Below are positions 1 to 6,247 of a stretch of 10,565 nt of DNA, piece after piece. The stretch is from Pseudomonadota bacterium (GTDB lineage Bacteria; Pseudomonadota; Alphaproteobacteria; Rhodospirillales; UBA2165), in the NCBI GenBank assembly GCA_027592155.1, contig JAQCKY010000029.1, positions 1 to 10,565 of the forward strand. Direction: 5' to 3'. The number at the start of each line of letters is the position of its first letter. Position 1 is the stretch's first letter. The notes below the pieces were generated by a model. It saw nothing but the letters and a program-made list of their open reading frames with translations. It was not told where the DNA came from and made no database searches. Both the position numbers and the translations under genes were made by a program.

Positions 1-46
1 GATTGTTTTCATTCATCCTTTTGGATAGATAGGTTGGGATCATATA
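1..46. other. AT-rich sequence abutting the broken tRNA
   Basis: About 33% G+C by hand count, clearly below the flanking genes. It occupies the place where the 3' half of tRNA-Arg should lie when read on the minus strand. It holds a small ATCC-TTTT-GGAT hairpin but no recognisable gene, T-loop or tRNA 3' end. It may be the end of an inserted element, a deletion scar or an intron start. The window stops here, so its nature cannot be settled. Confidence 0.35.
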
Positions 47-85
47 TTAGGAATCTGGTGCTCTATCCTACTGAGCTACGGGGCC
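47..85 (-). tRNA. tRNA-Arg(CCU), 5' half only (interrupted)
   Basis: Read on the minus strand from 85: acceptor strand GGCCCCG, U8-A9, D-stem GCTC/GAGC closing the loop AGTAGGATA, A26, anticodon-stem strand CCAGA, then the seven-base loop TTCCTAA with anticodon CCT at positions 34-36. This matches the 5' half of a bacterial tRNA-Arg reading AGG. The next five bases should be TCTGG to close the anticodon stem but are TATAT, and no variable loop, T-arm or acceptor 3' strand follows in the 46 bases left. As it stands the gene cannot give a functional tRNA unless the remainder lies beyond the window behind an intron. It sits 34 bases downstream of the cupin gene on the same strand. Alternatives are a relic from island integration or excision, a deletion, or an assembly join. 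Confidence 0.6.
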
Positions 86-119
86 CCGCAGCTGGGCGTA
101 ATTTAGCAGGCGCGCAGGC

Positions 120-806
120 CTAGACCAAGGCGGTCGATGAGGGATCGATATAACGCAGATGCCCCGACTTGATCCAGACCCGGGTGCCGTCGTCGTTCGC
201 TTTCGCCGAGACCGACCCGCCGATGGGGATACGCAGCCAAGAATGGTGGCGGAGATGATCCCCCTGTTCGGTGAAGCCGCCGTCGAGCACGAAGATTTCC
301 GCCCCGCCGTCGGTGTCGATTTCGACATCCGCGCCGGCTTCCCATTGTTCGATACGGACGGTCTCGCGGGCGTCCTTGAATAGCGGAATTACCGAAACAC
401 CTTCCCGCGTGGCGTCGGGCACCGGTTGATGGTCAGTCGTATCGATGTTGACCTGGGTCCGGTCGTCGGGATCGAACTGCCACAGTTTGACGAGGATGGT
501 GCATCCCGGTTTGGAGCTTGGGGTATGTTGAGACTGCGGCGGGTTCCGGATGTAGGAACCCACCGGGAAATCACCATGTTCGTCCTGGAAAACGCCGTCG
601 AGCACGATGAACTCCTCCCCACCGGTATGGACATGGGGCGAGAACGAACTTTGTGGATCGTAGCGCACGATGGTGGTCGCGCGCGCAACCTCGTCACCGA
701 TCCGGTCGAGCATGCGGCGGGCGATCCCGGGGATCGGCGAGTCGATCCAATCGATCTCGTCACCGTGCATGACAACCCGTTTGGCGAAATCCGCATTGAG
801 TTCCAT
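120..806 (-). CDS. ChrR-like double-cupin protein
   Basis: A 228-residue soluble protein with two cupin domains of the ChrR C-terminal type. The first (about 40-112) carries the metal-site pattern H58-x-H60-x3-E64 and a fourth likely ligand H94. This spacing is the same as the zinc ligands I recall for Rhodobacter sphaeroides ChrR (His141, His143, Glu147, His177). The signature around it (GGEEFIVLDGVF, then RNPP and VKLWQF) is typical of the family. The second cupin (about 140-220) keeps the fold pattern but lacks the HxH motif, so it probably binds no metal. Unlike ChrR there is no N-terminal zinc-finger anti-sigma domain, and no ECF sigma gene lies nearby, so a role as anti-sigma factor is not supported. 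It may be a sensor, storage or small-molecule-binding protein. The start is supported by GAGGAAGAG just upstream of the ATG. It lies 44 bases after the deacylase gene and is probably co-transcribed with it. Confidence 0.88.
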   Translation of the reverse strand: MELNADFAKRVVMHGDEIDWIDSPIPGIARRMLDRIGDEVARATTIVRYDPQSSFSPHVHTGGEEFIVLDGVFQDEHGDFPVGSYIRNPPQSQHTPSSKPGCTILVKLWQFDPDDRTQVNIDTTDHQPVPDATREGVSVIPLFKDARETVRIEQWEAGADVEIDTDGGAEIFVLDGGFTEQGDHLRHHSWLRIPIGGSVSAKANDDGTRVWIKSGHLRYIDPSSTALV

Positions 807-850
807 TTTCTCTTCCTCATTCGCGGAAAGGTCATGCCGCCAGGGTGGCC

Positions 851-1381
851 TTACTTGAACATCCCGGTAATCGTGCTGAACGGCAGGGAATAATAGAGAG
901 AGAAAGTCTCTGTGCCCGGGTTGTCGTCGCCAAGGTCAGCGTTTGAATAGTGTGAGAACGCCAGCCCTAACCGCGAGCGGTTGTCGAAACGATAGGCAAG
1001 CTCAAACTGGGAGCGGAACTCCAGCGGATAATCGAGGTCGAGCTTGTCGTTGCCGCCAATATAAAAGTGAGGCGCGAAGCTCAGAGTCGTGACAATGCGC
1101 TTGCCCCAAAATATATCCGTCAAAACGCCGGCGCCGATAAAGCCGTGGCCGCCGGTGGCGCCACCCCCTGCAACAAACGGTTTGAGAAAAAGGAATTTGT
1201 AGTCGGAGCGGTATTCCAGCCGAAACTCGGCCCCTTCGTCTCGCGTGCGATTTAGATCAAACCAGCCCGCGGAGAACGATATAAAATCGGGATCGTCCGC
1301 CATCACCTTCGCAGACGGCGCCGCCGCCATAATGCCAAAAACGGCAATTAGTGCGGTGAACAGCCTAAAGATCGGCCCCAT
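851..1381 (-). CDS. pagL: Acyloxyacyl hydrolase, PagL-type lipid A 3-O-deacylase
   Basis: A 176-residue outer-membrane beta-barrel of the PagL family, which removes the 3-O-linked acyl chain of lipid A. Residues 1-30 form a signal peptide (hydrophobic FTALIAVFGIMAAA, likely cleavage after VMA). The rest shows alternating hydrophobic strands and ends in Phe-Lys, near the usual aromatic barrel end. The catalytic triad is intact: H144-x-S146 followed by E158, the same spacing as Pseudomonas PagL His126, Ser128 and Glu140, within the family motif HYSNA...NPGTE. I chose the ATG at 1381 because GGGGGA lies about four bases upstream. An in-frame TTG at 1393 would add four residues but overlaps that ribosome-binding site. 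The gene is 83 bases after the aminopeptidase stop and 44 before the cupin. Function in lipid A remodelling is inferred from the family. Confidence 0.9.
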   Translation of the reverse strand: MGPIFRLFTALIAVFGIMAAAPSAKVMADDPDFISFSAGWFDLNRTRDEGAEFRLEYRSDYKFLFLKPFVAGGGATGGHGFIGAGVLTDIFWGKRIVTTLSFAPHFYIGGNDKLDLDYPLEFRSQFELAYRFDNRSRLGLAFSHYSNADLGDDNPGTETFSLYYSLPFSTITGMFK

Positions 1382-1464
1382 GTCATCCCCCAACTATCTC
1401 AATCAGCGGAACTTTAGAGGATTGCAGCGCCGATGCCCAGTCCATAACCCCGATCAAATACCGC

Positions 1465-2433
1465 TCAGTTACTGCCGAGAACTTTATATTTCTCTGTCGC
1501 TGCAACGAGCGCCGAGCGGATGGAGGGCTCCATCGCGGAATGACCGGCATCGGGCACGATCACATAATCCGCCTCCGGCCAGGCGCGGGCGAATTCATCG
1601 GCAGTGCCGATCGGGCACACCATATCGTACCGGCCCTGGATGATCGTGCCCGGCAAATGACGGATTTTGTCGAGATGCCGGAAAAAATGATCATCCGGCA
1701 AATACATATGATTGACGAAATAATGGGCCTCGATCCGCGCCAAAGCCGATGCCGCCCTCCCGGTCTCCAGGCTCGCGACGCTTTCCGGGTTCGGCATCAA
1801 GGTCGAACAGGCCCCCTCAAACCGCGCCCAAGCGCGCGATGCCGGAAGATGGACCGCCGGGTCGCTGTCGGTCAGCCGCCGGTGATAGTTGCCGAGAATG
1901 TCATCCCGCTCTTCCTCGGGCAGGAACTCCGTGAAGCTCCGAAAGGGTTCCGGAAACACCGCCGCGATGCCACCCAAGAACCAGTCCAGTTCCTTATCCC
2001 GACATAGGAACAAACCGCGGAGGACAAAACCTAAGCTGCGGTCGGGATGTTCCATGCCATAAGCCAACGCCAGCGAACTGCCCCAGGACCCGCCGAATAA
2101 CACCCATTTTTCGATATCCAAATGCCGGCGAAGAGTCTCCATATCGGCAACCAAGTGCTGGGTGGTATTATCGGTCAGTTCGCCGAATGGCTTTGAGCGC
2201 CCGCAGCCCCGTTGATCGAAAACCACGATACGGTAATGCTCGGGGTCGAAAAAACGGCGGTGCGACGACGAGGCTCCTGCCCCCGGCCCGCCATGGAGGA
2301 ATACCACCGGAACCCCATTGGGGTTTCCCGATACCTCCCAATACATTTTATGGGTCTCGTCGAGGTCGAGCATGCCTGAGGCATAAGGCTCGATACTCGG
2401 ATACATGCTATGTTTTGTTGTTCCGACGTCCAT
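1465..2433 (-). CDS. pip: Prolyl aminopeptidase (proline iminopeptidase)
   Basis: A 322-residue alpha/beta-hydrolase of peptidase family S33 that releases N-terminal proline from peptides. It is cytoplasmic, with no signal peptide. Visible features are the oxyanion-hole motif HGGPG (47-51), the YRIVVFDQRGCGRS segment (68-80), the nucleophile elbow GGSWGS with Ser116, a cap domain (about 140-250) with the acidic and aromatic residues common in this family, Asp270 in QGRYD and catalytic His298 in AGHSA. Length is normal for the family (about 310-320). The ATG at 2433 lacks a good ribosome-binding site; Met10 is a possible alternative start and also has none. It is divergent from the SNase-like gene and first in a minus-strand run with pagL and the cupin. 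The peptidase assignment is firm; true physiological substrates are not visible. Confidence 0.95.
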   Translation of the reverse strand: MDVGTTKHSMYPSIEPYASGMLDLDETHKMYWEVSGNPNGVPVVFLHGGPGAGASSSHRRFFDPEHYRIVVFDQRGCGRSKPFGELTDNTTQHLVADMETLRRHLDIEKWVLFGGSWGSSLALAYGMEHPDRSLGFVLRGLFLCRDKELDWFLGGIAAVFPEPFRSFTEFLPEEERDDILGNYHRRLTDSDPAVHLPASRAWARFEGACSTLMPNPESVASLETGRAASALARIEAHYFVNHMYLPDDHFFRHLDKIRHLPGTIIQGRYDMVCPIGTADEFARAWPEADYVIVPDAGHSAMEPSIRSALVAATEKYKVLGSN

Positions 2434-2495
2434 GAAATCTTATTTTTATGGCCCAAATGATATGCTGGCTTGGGAATTATAGGCAAATTACAGTG

Positions 2496-3326
2496 ATGGC
2501 AAGAGGTCTTGGCAGTTTGACGGCGACGCTCTGGATATCCGCGCAACGGGGCCTATTCATTGCGCTGCTGCTCTTACCGGTGATCGGCACCGCCGCGGCC
2601 GTGGCCCTAATGGAAGGTGAAACCGCCATTGTCCGGTCAATCGTCGATGGCGATACCGTGGTACTTGAATCACCCGTAAATGGCACCATCGAGGTCCGGT
2701 TGGTTGGGCTTCAGGCGCCAAAGCTGCCGCTCGGCCGGCGGGGATTCCAAAAATGGCCACTCGCGGATCGCGCAAAAGAGGCGCTGGAAAAGCTCGTCTT
2801 GGACCGCAAGGTCACGCTTTATTACGGCGGGCGCAGAATGGATCGGCATGGACGGATTCTCGCCCATCTGAAACGGGACGATGGGCTGTGGATCCAAGGG
2901 GAGATGTTGAGGCAGGGCCTGGCGCGGGTCTATTCTTTCGCCGATAACCGAACCCAAGTGCAAGATTTGCTTAACGCCGAGAGAGCCGCGCGCGCAGAGA
3001 ACAAAGGCATTTGGGGAAATTCTTTTTACCGAATTCGAACTTTTGTCGAGGCCGAACGTTATATTAACAGTTTTCAAATCGTTGAAGGCACCGTTCAAAA
3101 TGTTGCGATCGTGCGCGGACGCGCCTATCTCAATTTCGGCAGCAATTGGCGGACTGATTTCACGATTTCAATCGCGCCCAAATCGGTCCGGCTGTTTCGG
3201 CGAGAGGGTTTGGACCTGGAGAAGATGAACGGCGCAACGGTACGGGTTCGCGGTTGGCTGAAATCCTTCAATGGTCCTATGATCGAGGTTAGCCACCCAG
3301 AGCAAATTGAGGTCCTACGACAATGA
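2496..3326 (+). CDS. SNase-fold protein with missing catalytic residues
   Basis: A 276-residue exported protein with a staphylococcal-nuclease (thermonuclease) domain. A hydrophobic segment at about 20-40 (LFIALLLLPVIG) is a signal peptide or membrane anchor. The SNase domain (about 43-175) has DGD (51-53), matching the Ca-binding Asp21 region, Arg68 matching Arg35, and Arg120 matching Arg87. The Ca ligand Asp40 is replaced by Gln73 and the general base Glu43 by Lys76 at exactly the expected spacing, so nuclease activity is doubtful. Residues about 180-275 form a second beta-rich, OB-like region (GTVQNVAIVRGRAYLNFG) seen in related alphaproteobacterial proteins. The frame is open back to an ATG at 2448, but the 16 added residues are not signal-like and neither ATG has a strong ribosome-binding site, so the start is uncertain. 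The stop overlaps the M48 protease start as ATGA, which implies translational coupling. Confidence 0.88.
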   Translation: MARGLGSLTATLWISAQRGLFIALLLLPVIGTAAAVALMEGETAIVRSIVDGDTVVLESPVNGTIEVRLVGLQAPKLPLGRRGFQKWPLADRAKEALEKLVLDRKVTLYYGGRRMDRHGRILAHLKRDDGLWIQGEMLRQGLARVYSFADNRTQVQDLLNAERAARAENKGIWGNSFYRIRTFVEAERYINSFQIVEGTVQNVAIVRGRAYLNFGSNWRTDFTISIAPKSVRLFRREGLDLEKMNGATVRVRGWLKSFNGPMIEVSHPEQIEVLRQ

Positions 3327-4792
3327 GACGCAAAGGTTATTCGGTCGGCATCACAGGTGCCGCGTTGCTTTGCTTGGCGGTTCTTACCGGCTGCACGGTA
3401 AGCCCGGCAACCGGCGAACGCATCTTCACAGGCTTTATGTCGCCGGCCCAGGAACAGCAAATCGGATTCTCCGAACACCCGAAGATTCTCAAGCAGTTCG
3501 GCGGGGCTTACGACGACGCCACGGTCACAAAATATGTCGACCGGATCGGCCAAGCCCTGGTCCGCCGGTCGGAACTGCCCAATCAGAAATTCACCTTTAC
3601 CGTGCTCAACTCGGACCAGGTCAACGCCTTCGCGGTCCCCGGCGGCTTCATCTATGTCACCCGCGGGCTGCTGGCCCTCGCCGATACCGAAGCCGAACTC
3701 GCCGGCGTCATCGCCCACGAGATCGGTCACATCACCGGTCGTCACACCGCGCAGCGATATGCGCAGGCTCAGTTCGGCGGCTTGGCGACAGTCGGTTTGG
3801 GCGTCTTATTCGGCGGTGCTGCCGCCGATTTGGCGGGCTCCGTCCTGCCGCTGCATCTTCAAAGCTTTTCGCGCGATCAGGAGTTTGAAGCCGATCTGTT
3901 GGGGGTGCGCTATATCGTCCGCGATGAGTATGAGCCGGAAGGCATGGCGAGCTTCCTCGGCAAGCTGCGTAGCCACAGCCAATTACAGCTCAAATTGGCG
4001 GGTGAAAATCCGGCCAAGGCGGACCAGACGGATATGCTTGCGAGCCATCCCCGGGCGATAGACCGGGTACAAAGAGCCATCGCCCAAGCGCAAAATGCGG
4101 CAGTCGCAAAGCCCCGGAGCGGGCGGATCAATCATATGCAAATGCTGCACGGTCTTCTCTTTGGAGACGACCCCAAAGAAGGGTTCGTCCGGGGGCGTGA
4201 ATTTATCCATCCCGGACTGAAGTTCCGTTTTTCGGTGCCTGAGGGATTCCGTCTGCAAAATTCAGCCAGCGCCGTGATCGCCCGGAACCGCAACGGCGCC
4301 ATCATCCAATTCGACGGCGGCGGATCGAATTATCGCGGCCGAATGACCAATTACATTTCCCAGGTCTGGGCCAAAAAGACGAACATCAGCCGGACCGAGG
4401 GGTTGACCATTAATGGCATGGAGGGCGCGACCGCTGTCGCAAATATCCAGACCCAGGCAGGGCCGCGGAATGTCCGCCTGGTTGCGGTCCGGCATCCCTC
4501 GAACCGCATCCTTCGTTTTGTCTTCCTGACCCCAACCAACCTCACCCAACAGCTGTCGGTTCCCTTGCAGCGAACAACTTTCAGTCTTAAAGCCTTGTCG
4601 GACCGAGAGGCCGCAGCCTTCAAGCCACTGCGGTTGCGCATTCGCGCCGTCCGGCAAGGCGAGACCGTTGCTTCCTTGAGCCGGGAAATGGCGGTCCGGG
4701 AAGCCCCGGCGGACTGGTTCCGGGTGCTCAACGGGTTTGGGCCCAATCAGGAGCCCAGGACCGGTCAGCTCATAAAATTAGTTAAAGAGTGA
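3323..4792 (+). CDS. M48 family zinc metalloprotease lipoprotein (BepA/Oma1-like)
   Basis: A 489-residue M48 peptidase. The N-terminus is a lipoprotein signal with lipobox LTGC (Cys24), so the protein should be lipid-anchored facing the periplasm. The zinc site is complete: HEIGH at 132-136 with H132 and H136, and the distal Glu187 in EFEAD. His242 in the SHP motif corresponds to the histidine of BepA that can block the active site. A region of about 270-430 follows with no fold I can name. The C-terminus (about 438-489), with RQGETVASLSREM and later RTGQLIKL, resembles a LysM-like module, which would suggest peptidoglycan or outer-membrane contact. BepA relatives degrade misassembled outer-membrane proteins; that role is inferred here. 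It starts inside the stop codon of the SNase-like gene (ATGA), so the two form an operon. BepA-type TPR repeats are not evident. Confidence 0.95.
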   Translation: MRRKGYSVGITGAALLCLAVLTGCTVSPATGERIFTGFMSPAQEQQIGFSEHPKILKQFGGAYDDATVTKYVDRIGQALVRRSELPNQKFTFTVLNSDQVNAFAVPGGFIYVTRGLLALADTEAELAGVIAHEIGHITGRHTAQRYAQAQFGGLATVGLGVLFGGAAADLAGSVLPLHLQSFSRDQEFEADLLGVRYIVRDEYEPEGMASFLGKLRSHSQLQLKLAGENPAKADQTDMLASHPRAIDRVQRAIAQAQNAAVAKPRSGRINHMQMLHGLLFGDDPKEGFVRGREFIHPGLKFRFSVPEGFRLQNSASAVIARNRNGAIIQFDGGGSNYRGRMTNYISQVWAKKTNISRTEGLTINGMEGATAVANIQTQAGPRNVRLVAVRHPSNRILRFVFLTPTNLTQQLSVPLQRTTFSLKALSDREAAAFKPLRLRIRAVRQGETVASLSREMAVREAPADWFRVLNGFGPNQEPRTGQLIKLVKE

Positions 4793-4794
4793 TC

Positions 4795-4806
4795 CCGCTT
4801 TTGCGG
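4795..4806. terminator. Weak hairpin at convergent gene junction
   Basis: CCGC-TTTT-GCGG directly after the M48 protease stop. The stem is only four base pairs and no T-run follows on either strand, so as an intrinsic terminator it is weak. Its place between two converging genes is the main support. Confidence 0.2.
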
Positions 4807-4807
4807 T

Positions 4808-4821
4808 CCTGATCGATCAGG
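4808..4821. repeat. Perfect 14-base palindrome
   Basis: CCTGATCGATCAGG is fully self-complementary. It sits between the converging protease and phosphatase-like genes and overlaps the stop codon of the latter (4817-4819). With no loop it is more likely a DNA-level palindrome than an RNA hairpin. It contains GATC twice and the overlapping ATCGAT. It may be chance. Confidence 0.45.
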
Positions 4822-5617
4822 CGTCGATCCGGTCTAAGACATTGCCATCGGCGTCGAAGCAGAGCGCGGTTAAACCGCCGCCGAACCCGCAGCCGCTGTC
4901 GACCGTGATGGCAACGCCGTCGGTGACCATGCCGCGATGTTTGGGATCGAAGCCCCGGATCACCTTTTTAAAGCTGCCATAGGGTTGTTTGATTTTATCG
5001 AACTCGACGTTGCCCCACCAAAAATTGTCTTTTTGATTGTCCAGCGGCTTGGACGGATCGAGACCGCTATTAACGAACAACAGCCCGTCATCGCCGGTAT
5101 AGGCGGCGCGGCGCAGGATCGACATCAGGGCATTATGGCCATCGGCGGATCGAATGCGGTCGCGAACGTCGGCCGCCCAGCGGTTCAGTGCCATGGCCCC
5201 TTCGCGGACAGCGGCCAATCCGGTTTCCGCCCGGCCGCCATAGGCCGCGAGCGTTGCCGCCGCGCCCTGTTCGAACATCCAGCCCAGAACCTCAGCAGGG
5301 TTCATCGCCAAATGGATCTGCAGCAGTTTTTGCCACATCTCCTCCTGGGAGCCGCGCAGATAAGCGATGTCTTGGACGAAGGCGCGGGGCTGCGCAAGAA
5401 ACAGGCGGCGGAATAACAGCAACTCATCCACCGTCTCTTGGATCGCGCTTCCGATGCCGAGAAAATTGCCGAGGTAGACGAGACGGTCAGCCGGCTCCAA
5501 TCGATCCATCAATTGGGCATGGAGCGACTGAAGCTTTTCGACATCACCATGAATGGCGCCGATGGCCCAATACCGGTCACCGCCGCTCAGATGAAAAAAC
5601 TTACAGGTCTCCGTCAT
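4817..5617 (-). CDS. PPP-family metallophosphoesterase-like protein, probably inactive
   Basis: A 266-residue soluble protein with the layout of a PPP serine/threonine phosphatase or ApaH-type phosphoesterase but with the metal centre altered. The usual GDxHG is GAIHGD (20-25: Asp to Ala21, His23 kept). GDxxDRG is GNFLGIG (50-56: Asp to Asn51, Asp to Gly54, Arg to Ile55). GNHE is GSQE (89-92: Asn to Ser, His to Gln91). The HAG histidine is Asn183 in FVNSGLDPSKPL, and the GHTP region reads GFDPKH (222-227). The fold-level landmarks, including the late DSGCGFGGGLTAL segment (240-251), remain clear, so this looks like a maintained pseudoenzyme rather than a decaying gene. It is last in the minus-strand cluster, 114 bases after CarD, and may have its own promoter. 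No strong ribosome-binding site was seen. A binding or regulatory role is inference. Confidence 0.85.
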   Translation of the reverse strand: MTETCKFFHLSGGDRYWAIGAIHGDVEKLQSLHAQLMDRLEPADRLVYLGNFLGIGSAIQETVDELLLFRRLFLAQPRAFVQDIAYLRGSQEEMWQKLLQIHLAMNPAEVLGWMFEQGAAATLAAYGGRAETGLAAVREGAMALNRWAADVRDRIRSADGHNALMSILRRAAYTGDDGLLFVNSGLDPSKPLDNQKDNFWWGNVEFDKIKQPYGSFKKVIRGFDPKHRGMVTDGVAITVDSGCGFGGGLTALCFDADGNVLDRIDA

Positions 5618-5668
5618 GACGTAAAGCGCCCTACCGGCGAAAAACTCGCCAGTTCAATAAGTAGAAAC

Positions 5669-5695
5669 GGGACATTAACTATTCGCTAATGCCCC
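5669..5695 (-). terminator. Hairpin downstream of carD
   Basis: On the minus strand GGGGCATTA and TAATGTCCC pair over nine positions, with one G-T wobble, around a nine-base loop, followed by the short T-rich run GTTTCT. The wobble becomes an A-C mismatch on the plus strand, which favours minus-strand RNA. It lies about 37 bases after the CarD stop and before the phosphatase-like gene, fitting a terminator or attenuator. The T-tract is poor. Confidence 0.35.
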
Positions 5696-5731
5696 GTGAT
5701 TTAGTGGTAATAACCGACAATTTTGTCGATT

Positions 5732-6247
5732 TTAAGACGGCCCGCTCAGAATTTCTTCCAATTTTTCGGTGGCGCTTTCTTTGTCGAGGCTCTCAATCGC
5801 CGCGAACTCACCGGCAAGCCGTTCGAGCGCGGCTTCGTAGATATGGCGTTCGCTGAAGGACTGATCGGGCTGGCCGACGTTGCGGTGCAGGTCGCGAACG
5901 ACCTCGGCAATCGATACCGGATCGCCGGAGTTGATCTTGGCCTCATATTCCTGGGCGCGGCGGCTCCACATGGTGCGCTTAACCCGGGCGCGGCCCTTCA
6001 ACGTCGTCATGACGTTTTCCATCACCTTTTTGGTGCTCAGCTTGCGCAGCCCGGAGATTTCCATTTTATCCATCGGAACCCGCAAGGTCATGCGGTCCCG
6101 GTCGAAACTAACAACAATCAACCGAAGATCCTGACCGGCGATCGTCTCCTTCTCAATTCCCGATACCTGTCCAACGCCATGGGTCGGATACACCACATAG
6201 TCACCCGTCTTAAAACCGTCCTTGGTTGACGCCTTTTTCGCTGCCAT
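5732..6247 (-). CDS. carD: CarD/CdnL family RNA polymerase-binding regulator
   Basis: A 171-residue CarD-type transcription factor that binds the RNA polymerase beta subunit and stabilises open complexes, especially at rRNA and growth-related promoters. Residues about 12-70 form the RNAP-interacting domain (GDYVVYPTHGVGQV, then VSFDRDRMTLRVP). Residues about 72-165 are the helical DNA-binding domain, including Trp94 in KRTMWSRR, matching the tryptophan that contacts the -10 edge in mycobacterial CarD. Length is normal for the CdnL group, with no extra HMGA-like tail as in Myxococcus CarD. A GAGGAAAAGAG tract precedes the ATG and supports the start. A 314-base non-coding stretch lies upstream, so it may have its own promoter. 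The order ferredoxin then CarD is common in Alphaproteobacteria. Confidence 0.95.
   Translation of the reverse strand: MAAKKASTKDGFKTGDYVVYPTHGVGQVSGIEKETIAGQDLRLIVVSFDRDRMTLRVPMDKMEISGLRKLSTKKVMENVMTTLKGRARVKRTMWSRRAQEYEAKINSGDPVSIAEVVRDLHRNVGQPDQSFSERHIYEAALERLAGEFAAIESLDKESATEKLEEILSGPS

Noticed and set aside
1..47. Group I intron in tRNA-Arg(CCU)
   Set aside because: Considered because of the Agrobacterium precedent. In the 46 bases visible there is no guide sequence pairing with the CCU exon end and no core segment, so it is kept only as an option, not called.
426..893. 155-codon plus-strand open frame opposite the cupin gene
   Set aside because: It is antisense to a gene with clear cupin motifs, has no family resemblance, and is explained by the high G+C content.
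3307..3888. 193-codon plus-strand frame overlapping the M48 protease start
   Set aside because: It is a frame-shifted shadow of the protease, arginine/glycine-rich with no domain; the protease frame has the lipobox and HEIGH.
4937..5416. 159-codon plus-strand open frame opposite the phosphatase-like gene
   Set aside because: Antisense shadow without recognisable motifs; the minus strand shows a conserved fold.
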